Positions 1-9,230 of a stretch of DNA of 40,390 bases are shown here, in pieces (the first letter of the stretch is position 1; every line of letters starts with the position of its first letter). The translations under genes were made by a program, and so were the position numbers. The notes beneath the pieces were generated by a model. The model was given only the letters and a program-made list of their open reading frames with translations, ran no database searches and was not told where the DNA came from. The DNA lies in assembly GCF_004327985.1 (NCBI RefSeq), contig NZ_SJDL01000045.1, positions 1-40,390 on the forward strand, read 5' to 3'. Origin of the DNA: Marinobacter halodurans. Its GTDB lineage: Bacteria; Pseudomonadota; Gammaproteobacteria; Pseudomonadales; Oleiphilaceae.

Positions 1-136
1 AGGTGCTGGCCAGCTTGAGGGTCAGGGTAAAGGGCCGGGACAGGTGCTCTTCGAGTTCGAACTCGACCACCGCGAAGGTGTCGTCCGGCAGGCTGCCGAG
101 GCGGGCCGTGAACTGCAGGCCGGTGGGCTGAGACAT
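1..136 (-). CDS. VgrG-type T6SS spike protein, N-terminal 45 residues (partial)
   Basis: The ATG lies at 136 and the gene runs leftwards off the window, so only 45 codons are visible. The peptide begins MSQPTGLQFTARLGSLPDDT and continues with FAVVEFELEEHLSRPFTLTLKL. The pattern of a short beta strand, then V-x-F-E-x-E-E-x-L-S-R-P-F, is typical of the start of VgrG/TssI, the needle-tip protein of type VI secretion. An AAGGACG stretch about 6 bases upstream of the ATG can act as ribosome binding site. No other T6SS gene is in the window. The call rests only on this N-terminal motif; a phage gpD-like tail-spike protein is the main alternative. Confidence 0.75.
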   Translation of the reverse strand, partial: MSQPTGLQFTARLGSLPDDTFAVVEFELEEHLSRPFTLTLKLAST

Positions 137-231
137 GTGCTTCGTCCTTGATACATCGACGGTGGTTTCGCATATGACCATCCTGGCCAGCGGGTAGATT
201 ACTGGAGAACGGGAGCTAATGATGTAGGTAA

Positions 232-254
232 TCTCTGAAAACGACTATCAGAGA
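232..254 (-). terminator. Weak hairpin after lrgB
   Basis: TCTCTGA (232-238) and TCAGAGA (248-254) form a 7-bp stem with a 9-base loop, just after the lrgB stop codon. There is no U-run, so termination is a guess from position. Confidence 0.35.
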
Positions 255-258
255 CTTC

Positions 259-1002
259 CTAAAGCCAGCCCCCGTAGATGGCGCGCAGGAAATCCACCAG
301 CCCCGGCAGCAGAGCCGAGGTGGCGAAGGCGGACAGGGCCATGGCCAGTCCTGAGAAGGCGCCCATCTCCGGGCTTACATGAAAGGCCCGGGCCGTCCCG
401 ATGCCATGGGCGGCAACCCCCATGGCAATGCCCTTCACGCGGTCATCGCGAATCCGCAGCAGGGCAAACAGGCGAGTGCCCATCAGGGCTCCGAGTATTC
501 CCGTCACCACCACCAGCACCGCCGTCAGCGATGGGATCCCGCCGATCTGTTCGGAAATGCCCATGGCGACCGGAGCGGTCACGGATTTTGGCGCCAGTGA
601 CAGCTGGGTTTCCGGCGAGGCGCCGAACAGCCAGGCGATGGTTATCGAGCTCAATGCACCGACGACCACGCCGATCAGCAGGGCAACCACCACCGGAACA
701 AGTACCGCCCGTAGCCGCGAGAACTGCTGGTACAGCGGCACCGCCAGGGCGACCGTCGCCGGACCCAGCAGGAAGTGGACGAACTGGCCGCCCTCAAAAT
801 AGTCCTCGTAGGAGGTGCCGGTCAGTTTGAGAAACGCGATCAGCATCAGGATCGCCGTAATCACCGGATTGAGCAGCGGGTTCTGGTGGGCCAGCATATA
901 GATACGGTGCGCGGCCAGGTAGGCCACCAGGGTCACTGTCAGTCCCAGCAGGGGCGAGGCGGACAGGTAGACCCAGATTTTCGTCAGGTCCGTCTCAACC
1001 AT
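259..1002 (-). CDS. lrgB: LrgB family membrane protein
   Basis: This 247-residue, very hydrophobic protein has several membrane segments and the usual LrgB/CidB size (~230-250 aa). The motifs P-K-S-V-T-A-P-V-A (about residues 138-146) and A-H-G-I-G-T-A-R-A (about 198-206) are the signature stretches of the family. LrgB/CidB proteins act with LrgA/CidA in the inner membrane; they are linked to control of murein hydrolase activity and to export of small organic acids such as pyruvate or glycolate. The ATG overlaps the end of the upstream lrgA gene by 8 bases, so the two are co-transcribed and probably translationally coupled. The family call is firm; the transported substrate is not known. Confidence 0.9.
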   Translation of the reverse strand: MVETDLTKIWVYLSASPLLGLTVTLVAYLAAHRIYMLAHQNPLLNPVITAILMLIAFLKLTGTSYEDYFEGGQFVHFLLGPATVALAVPLYQQFSRLRAVLVPVVVALLIGVVVGALSSITIAWLFGASPETQLSLAPKSVTAPVAMGISEQIGGIPSLTAVLVVVTGILGALMGTRLFALLRIRDDRVKGIAMGVAAHGIGTARAFHVSPEMGAFSGLAMALSAFATSALLPGLVDFLRAIYGGWL

Positions 1003-1363
1003 CGCGGCGCGGCCTCCTTGCCAGGAGTCTTTGTGTGGCCAGCATGGCGCCGGCCGTTACGATCATGGTGATAGCGGTGCCGAGGACCAGCGACAGCGCA
1101 ATCGGTAGCCACTCATCGAGGATGCGGCTGAAATACACCATCATGCCCACGCCGGCCGGCACGAACAGCAGGGACAGGTGACTGAGCAGGCCGTTAGCAG
1201 CCGTGTCCAGGGCGCCGCCGCTGCGCTTGCGGATCACCAGCGTCAGGAACAGCAGGACCATGCCCAGCACCGGGCCGGGAATCGGCAGGCCGAACAGGCG
1301 GACGGTAATTTCGCCCACCAACTGGTAAACCAGCAGGAGGGTGATGCCATTGAGGAATTGCAT
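995..1363 (-). CDS. lrgA: LrgA/CidA family membrane protein
   Basis: The 122-residue product starts MQFLNGITLLLVYQLVGE and carries the family hallmark P-I-P-G-P-V-L-G-M (about residues 27-35), followed by hydrophobic segments of about four transmembrane helices. The reading frame is open up to 1429, but the extra N-terminal residues do not look like the family, so ATG 1363 is chosen. LrgA/CidA is the small holin-like partner of LrgB. The stop overlaps the lrgB start by 8 bases. No LytSR- or CidR-like regulator is nearby. The family is certain; the physiological role is inferred from homologues. Confidence 0.88.
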   Translation of the reverse strand: MQFLNGITLLLVYQLVGEITVRLFGLPIPGPVLGMVLLFLTLVIRKRSGGALDTAANGLLSHLSLLFVPAGVGMMVYFSRILDEWLPIALSLVLGTAITMIVTAGAMLATQRLLARRPRRDG

Positions 1364-1424
1364 GCGGGGTCTCTTCCGGCAGACGGTCTGATACCCGCCT
1401 ATGAAACCACTGCGGCCGAAGGAT

Positions 1425-1466
1425 GTCACCCCGGCCCCTGATCGGAGCCTCAGGGGCCGGGGTGAC
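1425..1466 (-). terminator. 17-bp perfect hairpin after spoVR
   Basis: Positions 1425-1441 and 1450-1466 are exact reverse complements (17 bp, GC-rich, loop 1442-1449). The structure starts 9 bases past the spoVR stop codon and lies upstream of lrgA. It can end prkA-yeaH-spoVR transcription, although only a poor U-tract follows on the minus strand. It could also serve as an mRNA 3'-end stabiliser. Confidence 0.6.
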
Positions 1467-1474
1467 GGAGAGGC

Positions 1475-3019
1475 TTAATCCTCGTCTTCCAGGTGACGCG
1501 GAGGAATGTGGAATTCCTCGACCACGGTGCCGTCGTCGACACTCTCCAGGTGCACGTCGAAGCCCCACAGGCGATGGACGTGACGGATCACCTCCACCGT
1601 ACTGTCGCCCAGCGGCACACCGTCGACCGGCACATGGCGCAGGGTCAGTGAGCGGTCACCCCGCAGATCCACGTTCCACACCTGGATGTTGGGTTCCCGG
1701 TAACTGAGGTTGTATTGCCGGGCGAGTTTCTCCCGCAGGACGCGGTAGCCCATTTCGTCGTGGATGGCGGTAATGCGGTAGACGTCTTCGTCTTCATCGC
1801 TGGAAATGGCGAACAGCTTGAGGTCCCGCATCACCTTGGGCGACAGGAACTGCTGGATGAAGCTCTCGTCCTTGAAGTTCTTCATCGCGAAATGCAGCGT
1901 TTCCACCCAGTCGGAGCCGGCGATATCCGGGAACCATTGCCGGTCCTCGTCCGTCGGCTCCTCGCAGATGCGGCGCAGATCGGAATAGATGGAGAAGCCC
2001 AGGGTGTACGGGTTGATGCCCGAATACCAGGGGCTGTCGAACGGCGGCTGGTAGATGACCGCGGTGTGGCTCTGCAGGAATTCCAGCATGAAGCCGTCGG
2101 TGACCAGACCTTTCTCGTACATCCGGTGGAGCAGGGTGTAATGCCAGAAGCTGGCCCAGCCCTCGTTCATCACCTGGGTCTGACGCTGGGGATAGAAGTA
2201 CTGGCCGATCTTGCGCACGATGCGGATCAGTTCCCGTTGCCAGGTTTCCAGCAGCGGCGCGTTCTTCTCGATAAAGTAGAGCAGGTTCTCCTGCGGCTCC
2301 GGCGGGTAGCGCTTGCGGCGGCGTTCGTCTTCATCGTCGTCACCGGCCATTCGGGGGATGGTCCGCCACAGGTCGTTGAGCTGGCGTTGCAGGTATTCCT
2401 CGCGTTCCTTCTGGCGGCGCTGTTCCTCGGCGGCGGATATCGGCGAGGGCCGCTTGTAGCGATCGACGCCGTAGTTCATCAGGGCATGGCAGGAGTCCAG
2501 GATCTGCTCCACCGCATCCACCCCATAACGCTCCTCGCACTCGGCGACGTAGTTACGGGCGAACACCAGGTAATCGATGATGGCGCTGGCATCGGTCCAG
2601 GTACGGAACAGGTAGTTGCCCTTGAAGAAGGAATTGTGACCGTAACAGGCGTGGGCGATGACCAGCGCCTGCATGGGCAGGGTGTTTTCCTCCATCAGGT
2701 AGGCGATGCAGGGATCGGAGTTGATCACGATCTCGTACGCCAGGCCCATCTGTCCGCGCTGGTAGCCCTTCGAGGTGTTCAGGAACTGCTTGCCGAACGA
2801 CCAGTGATGGTAGCCCACCGGCATCCCCACCGAGCTGTAGGCGTCCATCATCTGCTCGGCGCTGATCACCTCGATCTGGTTGGGATAGGTATCCAGACCG
2901 AACTCCGCGGCGCACTTGGCGATTTCCTCGTCGTATTCGCGAATGAGATCGAACGTCCACTCGGACGTGGTCGATATCGGCTTGTTACCAACGGGCGGTT
3001 TTTCAGCGGTACCGGTCAT
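1475..3019 (-). CDS. spoVR: SpoVR family protein (YcgB-like)
   Basis: The 514-residue product matches the SpoVR/YcgB family in length and throughout its sequence, for example the stretch C-Y-G-H-N-S-F-F-K and the region [10 protein letters not shown]. SpoVR is named after a Bacillus sporulation (cortex) gene, but it is widespread in non-sporulating proteobacteria, where its biochemical function is not settled. The frame is open 68 codons further upstream, but that part lies inside yeaH. ATG 3019 overlaps the yeaH stop (ATGA, 3016-3019) and is the natural start. It is the third gene of prkA-yeaH-spoVR, an arrangement common in Pseudomonas and Marinobacter relatives, which suggests a shared stationary-phase or stress role. 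Confidence 0.92.
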   Translation of the reverse strand: MTGTAEKPPVGNKPISTTSEWTFDLIREYDEEIAKCAAEFGLDTYPNQIEVISAEQMMDAYSSVGMPVGYHHWSFGKQFLNTSKGYQRGQMGLAYEIVINSDPCIAYLMEENTLPMQALVIAHACYGHNSFFKGNYLFRTWTDASAIIDYLVFARNYVAECEERYGVDAVEQILDSCHALMNYGVDRYKRPSPISAAEEQRRQKEREEYLQRQLNDLWRTIPRMAGDDDEDERRRKRYPPEPQENLLYFIEKNAPLLETWQRELIRIVRKIGQYFYPQRQTQVMNEGWASFWHYTLLHRMYEKGLVTDGFMLEFLQSHTAVIYQPPFDSPWYSGINPYTLGFSIYSDLRRICEEPTDEDRQWFPDIAGSDWVETLHFAMKNFKDESFIQQFLSPKVMRDLKLFAISSDEDEDVYRITAIHDEMGYRVLREKLARQYNLSYREPNIQVWNVDLRGDRSLTLRHVPVDGVPLGDSTVEVIRHVHRLWGFDVHLESVDDGTVVEEFHIPPRHLEDED

Positions 3020-4308
3020 GCGGCTTTCCTCTCGAACAACTGGCGGAAGACCGGGTAAATGTCCCCCGGATCCGCGATCTGCTGCATGGCGAAACTGTTC
3101 GGGTCCTGCTTGAGGATCTTCTCGTACTCGTACCACAGCATCTGGTGATCCTGCGGCGTGATTTCCACATAGGCGTAGTACTGCACCAGCGGCAGGATCT
3201 GCTCGGCCAGGATCTTGCCGCAAATGGGGGAGTCGTCGTTCCAGTTATCCCCATCCGACGCCTGCGCCGCGTAGATGTTCCATTCCGACGGCGAGTAGCG
3301 GGCGTCCACGATCTGCTTCATCAGCTTCAGCGCGCTGGAGACGATGGTCCCGCCGGTTTCCCGGGAGTAGAAGAACTCTTCCTCGTCCACTTCCTTGGCG
3401 CTGGTGTGGTGACGGATGAAGACGACTTCGATGCGCTTGTAGTTCTTCTTCAGGAACAGGTACAGCAAAATGAAGAAGCGCTTGGCGATGTCCTTGTGTA
3501 CCTGCGTCATGGAGCCGGAGACGTCCATCAGGCAGAACATGACGGCGCTGGTGGCGGGCTTCGGCTTCTTGACGTGCTGGCGGTAGCGCAGGTCGATTTC
3601 GTCGATCCACGGAATGCGCCGGAGGTTGCCCTTGAGGCGTTTGATCTCCGCTTCCAGCGCATCGATCTGGTCCTGCGGACTAAACGCGGGATCCGGCTCG
3701 TTCGGATGAGCCTTGAGCTCGGCCAGTTGGGCTTCCAGTTCCCGCAGCTTGCGCTTGCGGGCTCCCCCCAATCCCAGCCGGCGGGCATGGGCGCCGCGCA
3801 GGGAGCGGACCACATCCAGCTTGGCCGGGATTCCCTGGGAGGTGAAGCCGGCCCGTTGGTACTTGAATGCCTCGGTGTCCTTCAGCTTCTTGCGGGCGAG
3901 GTTGGGCAATTCCAGGTCGTCGAACAGGAAGTCCAGGAACTCGTCCTGGGTGATCTGGAAGGCAAACTCGTCCATGCCTTCGCCGTCTGGACTGGCTCCG
4001 CCTTGTCCCTGGCCGCCACCGCCGCCCTGGGGTTTGGGCACGGTATCGCCGGCCACGAACTCCTTGTTGCCCGGATGCACCACCTCACGGTGGCCGCCCG
4101 TGCCGTGATGGAAAATGGGTTCGTCAATGTCCTTCGACGGGATGCTGACGTGCTCACCCCGTTCAATATCGGTAATCGACCGGCGTTGGACGGCATCCGC
4201 CACGGCTTTCTTGATGTGGTGGCGGTAACGGCGCAGGAAGCGTTCGCGGTTCACTGCGCTTTTGTTCTTGCCGTTCAGTCGGCGGTCGACGACATGAGTC
4301 ATCCCCAT
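3016..4308 (-). CDS. yeaH: YeaH/YhbH family protein (DUF444, VWA-like)
   Basis: The 430-residue protein closely resembles E. coli YeaH: it begins with the [10 protein letters not shown] motif (residues 8-17), has a glycine-rich linker near 95-104, and a von Willebrand A-like domain with MIDAS motif DVSGSM at 262-267. ATG 4308 is preceded by GGAGAG at good spacing; a second ATG at 4302 has poorer spacing. In E. coli yeaH is co-transcribed with the kinase gene yeaG and is induced by starvation and stationary phase. Here it lies between prkA and spoVR, overlapping spoVR by 4 bases. The molecular role is not known; co-function with the PrkA kinase is inferred from the conserved linkage. Confidence 0.93.
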   Translation of the reverse strand: MGMTHVVDRRLNGKNKSAVNRERFLRRYRHHIKKAVADAVQRRSITDIERGEHVSIPSKDIDEPIFHHGTGGHREVVHPGNKEFVAGDTVPKPQGGGGGQGQGGASPDGEGMDEFAFQITQDEFLDFLFDDLELPNLARKKLKDTEAFKYQRAGFTSQGIPAKLDVVRSLRGAHARRLGLGGARKRKLRELEAQLAELKAHPNEPDPAFSPQDQIDALEAEIKRLKGNLRRIPWIDEIDLRYRQHVKKPKPATSAVMFCLMDVSGSMTQVHKDIAKRFFILLYLFLKKNYKRIEVVFIRHHTSAKEVDEEEFFYSRETGGTIVSSALKLMKQIVDARYSPSEWNIYAAQASDGDNWNDDSPICGKILAEQILPLVQYYAYVEITPQDHQMLWYEYEKILKQDPNSFAMQQIADPGDIYPVFRQLFERKAA

Positions 4309-4570
4309 AACACTCTCCAGTTCTCGGTGGAGGTCGTCCCTGAAGGCGCAAATTGCTGCGTTGCGCAGTGGTTGTGCGCAACCCCGGTCAGCTCAACTAC
4401 CGGGCAGGTATGCCTCGCGTGTTGCGCGCTGGGCGCCTTGCACTTTGCACCTTCATGAACGCCCCGGACCTCGAGTCAATTCCAGGGAGCTTCACCTTTC
4501 CTTTTTGCTGACTCCCAACCTGGTTCAGGGTCGGGCCGCGGCTGCGGTTAAGCGGCGAGCGGCCGTTCCG
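4309..4570. other. 262-bp spacer between prkA and yeaH
   Basis: This is an unusually long gap inside an otherwise tight operon. No convincing ORF, strong terminator or U-tract hairpin was seen on the minus strand. It could hold a second promoter for yeaH-spoVR or a processing site; the sequence does not decide. Confidence 0.4.
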
Positions 4571-6493
4571 TTACTGGGACTTCCTGACCCGCAGGTACCA
4601 TTCGGCGAGCAGGCGGACCTGCTTCTCGGTGTACCCGCGTTCGACCATCCTTTCGACGAACTGTTTGTGTTTCTTCTGGTCTTCCTGCGAGGCCTTCGGG
4701 TTGAAGGAGATGACCGGAAGCAGGTCCTCGGTGTTGGAGAACATTTTCTTCTCGATCACGCTGCGCAGTTTTTCGTAGCTGAGCCAGGATGGGTTCTGGC
4801 CCTGGTTGTTGGCGCGTGCCCGCAGCACGAAGTTGACCACTTCGTTGCGGAAATCTTTCGGGTTGCTGATGCCGGCCGGCTTCTCGATCTTCTCCAACTC
4901 GTCGTTGATGGCGGAGCGGTTGAGGATCTCGCCGGTTTCCGGATCGCGGTATTCCTGGTCCTGGATCCAGAAGTCCGCATAGGTCACGTAGCGGTCGAAC
5001 AGGTTCTGGCCATACTCGCTGTAGCTCTCCAGGTACGCGGTCTGGATTTCCTTGCCGATGAACTCGACGTAGTGCGGCGCCAGGTATTCCTTGATAAAGC
5101 GCAGGTAGCGTTCCTGCACCTCATTGGGGAACTGCTCCTGTTCGATCTGTTTCTCGAGGACATAGAGCAGGTGCACCGGGTTGGCCGCGATTTCCGTGGT
5201 GTCGAAGTTGAACACCTTGGACAGGATCTTGAAGGCGAAGCGGGTGGACAGGCCGTCCATGCCCTCGTTCACGCCGGCCGCATCCCGGTACTCCTGGATC
5301 GACTTGGCCTTGGGATCCGTGTCCTTGATGTTCTGGCCATCGTAGACCCGCATCTTGGAGAAGATGCTGGAGTTTTCCGGCTCTTTGAGGCGGGACAGCA
5401 CCGTGAACTGGGCCAGCATGTCCAGGGTGTCCGGTGCGCATGGGGCGCCCTGCAGCGAACTGTGGCGCAACAGCTTGCGGTAGATGTCGATTTCCTCGGT
5501 GACCCGCACACAGTAGGGCACCTTGACGATGTAGACCCGGTCGAGGAACGCCTCATTGTGTTTGTTGTTGCGGAAGGTCTGCCATTCGGACTCATTGGAG
5601 TGGGCCAGGATGATGCCGTCGAACGGTACCGAGCCCATCCCTTCGGTGGTGTTGTAGTTGCCTTCCTGGGTGGCGGTCAGCAGCGGATGCAGGACCTTGA
5701 TGGGCGCCTTGAACATCTCGACGAATTCCATCAGACCCTGGTTGGCCTTGCTCAGGCCGCCGGAGAAGCTGTAGGCGTCCGGGTCATCCTGGGAGAACTC
5801 TTCCAGCATGCGGATGTTGACCTTGCCCACCAGGGCGGAGATGTCCTGGTTGTTGTCGTCACCGGGCTCGGTCTTGGAAATGCCGATCTGATCCAGCACC
5901 GAGGGATAGCGCTTGACCACCTTGAACTGGCTGATGTCGCCGCCGAACTCATGCAGCCGCTTCACCGCCCAGGGCGACATAATGGGCTTTAGGTAGCGGG
6001 TGGGGATGCCGTATTCCTCTTCCAGAATAGCGCCGTCCTCGTCCGGGTCGAACAGCCCCAGGGGGGATTCGTTCACCGGTGAGCCCTTGATGGCGTAGAA
6101 GGGGACCTTCTGCATCAACTGCTTGAGCTTTTCAGCCAGGGAGGATTTGCCGCCCCCGACCGGACCCAGCAGATAAAGGATCTGTTTCTTCTCTTCCAGG
6201 CCCTGGGCCGCATGCTTGAAGAAGGAGACGATGTTTTCAACGGCGTCTTCCATGCCGTAGAACTCGTCGAATTCCGGGTAGCGCTTGATGACCTTGTTGG
6301 AAAAGATGCGGGACAGTCTCGGATCGCGAGAGGTGTCTATGTGTTCCGGTTCGCCGATCGCCATCAGCATCCGCTCGGCAGCAGTGGCGTATGCCGACTT
6401 GTCGCGTTTGCAGATCTCCAGGTATTCCTCAAGAGAGAATTCCTCCTCCTGAGTTGATTCATACCGGTCTTTGAAGTGCTGCAGAATGCTCAT
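4571..6493 (-). CDS. prkA: PrkA family serine protein kinase (YeaG-like)
   Basis: The 640-residue protein has the size and order of PrkA/YeaG: a short N-terminal region, an AAA+-like domain with Walker A GPVGGGKS at residues 110-117, and the PrkA C-terminal domain distantly related to kinases. Homologues phosphorylate serine on protein targets, and in E. coli YeaG supports survival under sustained nitrogen starvation. ATG 6493 is preceded by a GAGGGGCC purine-rich site. It is the first gene of the prkA-yeaH-spoVR set. In enterics the equivalent operon is RpoS/NtrC controlled. A TATAAG-like -10 on the minus strand at about 6566-6571 is possible, but its -35 is poor and no clear sigma-54 site was found. 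Confidence 0.95.
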   Translation of the reverse strand: MSILQHFKDRYESTQEEEFSLEEYLEICKRDKSAYATAAERMLMAIGEPEHIDTSRDPRLSRIFSNKVIKRYPEFDEFYGMEDAVENIVSFFKHAAQGLEEKKQILYLLGPVGGGKSSLAEKLKQLMQKVPFYAIKGSPVNESPLGLFDPDEDGAILEEEYGIPTRYLKPIMSPWAVKRLHEFGGDISQFKVVKRYPSVLDQIGISKTEPGDDNNQDISALVGKVNIRMLEEFSQDDPDAYSFSGGLSKANQGLMEFVEMFKAPIKVLHPLLTATQEGNYNTTEGMGSVPFDGIILAHSNESEWQTFRNNKHNEAFLDRVYIVKVPYCVRVTEEIDIYRKLLRHSSLQGAPCAPDTLDMLAQFTVLSRLKEPENSSIFSKMRVYDGQNIKDTDPKAKSIQEYRDAAGVNEGMDGLSTRFAFKILSKVFNFDTTEIAANPVHLLYVLEKQIEQEQFPNEVQERYLRFIKEYLAPHYVEFIGKEIQTAYLESYSEYGQNLFDRYVTYADFWIQDQEYRDPETGEILNRSAINDELEKIEKPAGISNPKDFRNEVVNFVLRARANNQGQNPSWLSYEKLRSVIEKKMFSNTEDLLPVISFNPKASQEDQKKHKQFVERMVERGYTEKQVRLLAEWYLRVRKSQ

Positions 6494-6844
6494 ATAGGCC
6501 CCTCGCTCGCAATGTGGTCACACAACTACACGTATCAGTTCCCCGATTCAGATCGTCAGGCTTGCCTTATACCGGCGCCCAGTAGGTGGATGGAAACGTC
6601 AGGAAATGGGAATGTCGAACCCGAATGCGCCGGTCGTCGGATTCCGGCTCGACTGCTTTCAGCTTAGTTCAGCTTCTGCGCCTTTGACAGTTACGAAAGG
6701 TTTTTGTTTCAGGTTTATTGCTGAGTAAATTTGAAGCGTTATGTAAGCCACCTGAAGATAAACCGAACGCTACTCAGTTCATAGTAGTCCGGGATAAGTC
6801 CGTGCAGGATAGAACCTTTTAATAGCTTTGATAAGGATTGCCGG
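6494..6844. other. Non-coding region upstream of prkA
   Basis: No gene is supported here. The stretch must hold the prkA promoter on the minus strand. The part around 6690-6840 is clearly more AT-rich than its neighbours and runs up to the nitroreductase-like fragment. Confidence 0.5.
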
Positions 6845-7000
6845 ATGGAGTTCATTGATGCCATGGCGCGGCGACTGATTCCGAACCGGTACACGCTGCT
6901 GTGCGGTATTTCCATCGGCTATCCATCCGATCACAGGACCAACGGATTCCAGCCTGAAAAGCTGGGCGTGGACGCACTGACGATACCCATACCGTCATAA
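6845..7000 (+). pseudogene. C-terminal remnant of a nitroreductase-family gene
   Basis: An ORF of 51 codons from ATG 6845 to TAA 7000 ends with LLCGISIGYPSDHRTNGFQP followed by E-K-L-G-V-D-A-L. This strongly resembles the last ~40 residues of NfsB/PnbA-type nitroreductases, where L-C-G-x-x-x-G-Y-P precedes N-x-x-x-x-x-R/K and an acidic V-D/E-x-F tail. The FMN-binding core (about 170 residues) is missing, and no continuation was seen in the AT-richer sequence just upstream. It is therefore read as a degraded gene tail, not a functional enzyme. The match is by eye only; a chance small ORF is the alternative. Confidence 0.5.
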
Positions 7001-7026
7001 GTCGCCCACTTTCATCCCGTTCTGCC

Positions 7027-7054
7027 TTGCCTTCGTATACGGGTCGCTTAGACT
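7027..7054 (+). promoter_or_regulatory. Possible promoter of the osmolyte importer operon
   Basis: TTGCCT (7027-7032) and TAGACT (7049-7054) are separated by 16 bases and lie about 57 bases before the GTG start at 7111. They are weak sigma-70/sigma-S-like hexamers. The related E. coli yehZYXW operon is RpoS-dependent, which would suit a weak -35. Confidence 0.25.
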
Positions 7055-7110
7055 TGAAAGCTGACGGCCCTGAAAACAACCAGATACTGGAACCCGCAAG
7101 GAGAGTGTCC

Positions 7111-8028
7111 GTGTCCCTCATTTCGCGTATTCGTCGTAGCCTGCCTGCGCTGCTGTTGCTCGTTGCCGGACCGGTGCTGGCCGCCGAACCGGTCGTGGTG
7201 TCCTCCAAGATCGACACCGAGGGCTCGGTGCTGGGGCAGATGATCCTGCAGAGCCTGGAACGGGCCGATATCCCCGTGGAAAACCGGATCCAGCTCGGGG
7301 CCACCAATATCGTGCGCAACGCCATCAAGGCCGGCGAGATCGACATCTATCCCGAGTACACCGGCAACGCCGCCTTCTTTTACGACAAGGCCGACAGCGA
7401 CGTGTGGAACAAGGCCGACAAGGCCTATGACATGGCGAAGAAGCTGGACTATGACGCCGAGAAAATCGTCTGGCTGACCCCGGCCGACGCCAACAACACC
7501 TGGGCCATGAGCGTGCGCGGTGACCTGGCGCGCAAGGAGAACCTGGAAACCCTCGAAGACCTGGCCGCCTACATCAACCAGGGCGGTGCCTTCCGCTTTG
7601 CGGCCAGCGCCGAGTTCGTGGAGTCCCCCAGTGCACTGCCGGCGTTCCAGAAGGCCTATGGCTTCAAGCTGAAATCCAGCCAGTTGCTGATCCTGTCCGG
7701 CGGTAACACGGCCGCCACCATGCGCGCGGCGGCTCTCAACGATAATGACGTCAACGGCGCCATGACCTACGGCACGGACGGCGGCCTCAACGCCCTGGAC
7801 CTGAAAGTGATGACCGACACCAAGGGCGTCCAGCCGGTGTACCAGCCGACGCCGATCATCCGCGAAGCGGTGCTCAAGGCCTATCCGCAGATCCGTGACA
7901 TCCTCAAGCCGGTGTTCGAGTCCCTCGACCTGGAAACCCTGCAGCGCCTGAACGGTGAAGTGGCCGTCAACGGCGCACCGGCCGAGAAAGTTGCGCGGGA
8001 TTACCTGGACTCCCTCGAACAGGATTGA
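7111..8028 (+). CDS. osmF: Osmolyte (glycine betaine/choline-type) ABC transporter substrate-binding protein, OsmF/YehZ-like
   Basis: Starting at GTG 7111, with AAGGAG 8 bases upstream, the product is 305 residues, the same length as E. coli YehZ/OsmF. The N-terminus has a signal peptide (basic S-R-I-R-R-S, hydrophobic LPALLLLVAG, cleavage after V-L-A-A). The mature part shows OpuAC/YehZ-type features: V-V-V-S-S-K-I-D-T-E-G at its start, E-I-D-I-Y-P-E-Y-T-G-N near residues 80-90, and a late L-N-G-E-V-A motif. It would bind a quaternary amine or similar compatible solute in the periplasm and deliver it to the permeases encoded next. Upstream codons to 7027 are open but unlikely to be used. The exact ligand cannot be read from sequence. 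Confidence 0.9.
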   Translation: MSLISRIRRSLPALLLLVAGPVLAAEPVVVSSKIDTEGSVLGQMILQSLERADIPVENRIQLGATNIVRNAIKAGEIDIYPEYTGNAAFFYDKADSDVWNKADKAYDMAKKLDYDAEKIVWLTPADANNTWAMSVRGDLARKENLETLEDLAAYINQGGAFRFAASAEFVESPSALPAFQKAYGFKLKSSQLLILSGGNTAATMRAAALNDNDVNGAMTYGTDGGLNALDLKVMTDTKGVQPVYQPTPIIREAVLKAYPQIRDILKPVFESLDLETLQRLNGEVAVNGAPAEKVARDYLDSLEQD

Positions 8029-9230
8029 GTTTGTCTTCCCTCGACGAACCGCCCAACCGGGTCATTACCGCACTGGGGCTGCTGGCCCTGGTGCTCGTAT
8101 GGGTGCTGGACCTGGGCACGGTGCAGCCCAACCGTATCGTGTCCGGCACCGGGTATGGCCTGTTTGACGCCGCCGGCTGGTTCGGCGCCGTCACCGTCTC
8201 GGTCGGACTGTGCGCCTTGATGGCGCTGGCGATCCTGCCGCTGCGCCGGCGCTATGCCCTGCTCGGGGTACTGCTGACGCTGGCGCTGACGGCGTTGCCG
8301 GACCTACTGGTTGTCTTCACCTCCGCCCACCTTCCCAGGGAGTCCCCTTACGCCCGTACCGCGGTTGGCGCCGGGTTCTGGTCGCTGCTGTTCCTGCTCG
8401 TGCTGATGCTGATCGAGGTCGTGGGCCGGCTACGGCTGGGACGGCGTGGCCAGTTGGGCATCCTGGTGGTGATCCTGGCGGGTTGGGCCTTGCTCGTCCG
8501 CCAGGGCGGGCTCGACAGCTTATCCCTGATGCGCGAGTTCGAAAGCCGGCCCGACGAGTTCCTCCAGGCACTCCGGGCCCACCTCGCATTGGCGCTGGGT
8601 GCCGTAGCGATCAGCTTTGTGCTGGCGTTTGCCCTGGTGCTGAAAATGATGCGCTCGGAAGGCTGGCGCCGTCCGGTCTTCGGCGTGGTCAGCTTTCTGC
8701 AGACCATTCCCAGCCTGGCCCTGTTCGGCCTGCTGATTGCCCCGCTCAGCGCATTGACCGCGGCCTTTCCCGTTCTCCAGGGGCTGGGCATCCGCGGTAT
8801 CGGTTGGGCACCGGCACTGCTGGCGCTGATCGCCTACAGCCTGCTGCCGATGGTGCGCAACACCTTTGTGGCTTTGACGGAAGTCCCCGAAGCGGTGATC
8901 GATGCGGGGCGGGGTATGGGCATGACCGAGCGTCAGCTGTTCCTGCAGGCGCGCCTGCCGCTGGCGATGCCGGTCATCATCGAGGGCGTTCGCATAACCA
9001 CGATCCAGGCCATGGGGCTGACCGCCGTGGCGGCCCTGATTGGCGCCGGCGGTTTCGGCACCTTTATTTTCCAGGGGCTGGGGCAGGCGGCCATGGATCT
9101 GGTCCTGCTCGGCGCACTGCCGACGATTGGCCTGGCGCTCGCCGCCGACGTGGTGCTGTCTGCCCTCGCCACCGCCCTGCAACCCCGGCCCGCAGCCGTA
9201 CTCCAGCATAAGAGGACATCCAGCGGATGA
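8025..9230 (+). CDS. yehY: Osmolyte ABC transporter permease, YehY-like
   Basis: This ~400-residue integral membrane protein has an N-terminal half with several hydrophobic segments and a C-terminal BPD-transport permease domain. The domain contains the EAA-like loop E-A-V-I-D-A-G-R-G-M-G-M-T-E-R-Q-L (about residues 288-304). Its length is close to E. coli YehY (385 aa). There is no ATG near the start: TTG 8025 overlaps the previous stop (TTGA), while TTG 8031 is better spaced from AGGA at 8021-8024, so the true start may be two codons later. The gene overlaps its neighbours on both sides, so the four cistrons are probably translated in a coupled way. Confidence 0.9.
   Translation: MSLSSLDEPPNRVITALGLLALVLVWVLDLGTVQPNRIVSGTGYGLFDAAGWFGAVTVSVGLCALMALAILPLRRRYALLGVLLTLALTALPDLLVVFTSAHLPRESPYARTAVGAGFWSLLFLLVLMLIEVVGRLRLGRRGQLGILVVILAGWALLVRQGGLDSLSLMREFESRPDEFLQALRAHLALALGAVAISFVLAFALVLKMMRSEGWRRPVFGVVSFLQTIPSLALFGLLIAPLSALTAAFPVLQGLGIRGIGWAPALLALIAYSLLPMVRNTFVALTEVPEAVIDAGRGMGMTERQLFLQARLPLAMPVIIEGVRITTIQAMGLTAVAALIGAGGFGTFIFQGLGQAAMDLVLLGALPTIGLALAADVVLSALATALQPRPAAVLQHKRTSSG

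Noticed and set aside
1715-3058. Plus-strand ORF of 447 codons opposite spoVR
   Set aside because: It is the GC-driven shadow of spoVR, which has clear family identity; no ribosome site or family match.
3145-4458. Plus-strand ORF of 437 codons opposite yeaH
   Set aside because: Shadow of the DUF444 gene; composition is typical of antisense reading of high-GC codons.
4361-5992. Plus-strand ORF of 543 codons opposite prkA
   Set aside because: Antisense shadow; prkA on the minus strand is unambiguous.
6494-6700. Sigma-54 promoter for prkA
   Set aside because: No GG-N10-GC pair in the right consensus was found on the minus strand.
6852-7346. Minus-strand ORF over the importer promoter
   Set aside because: It crosses the start of the binding-protein gene and has no family resemblance or ribosome site.
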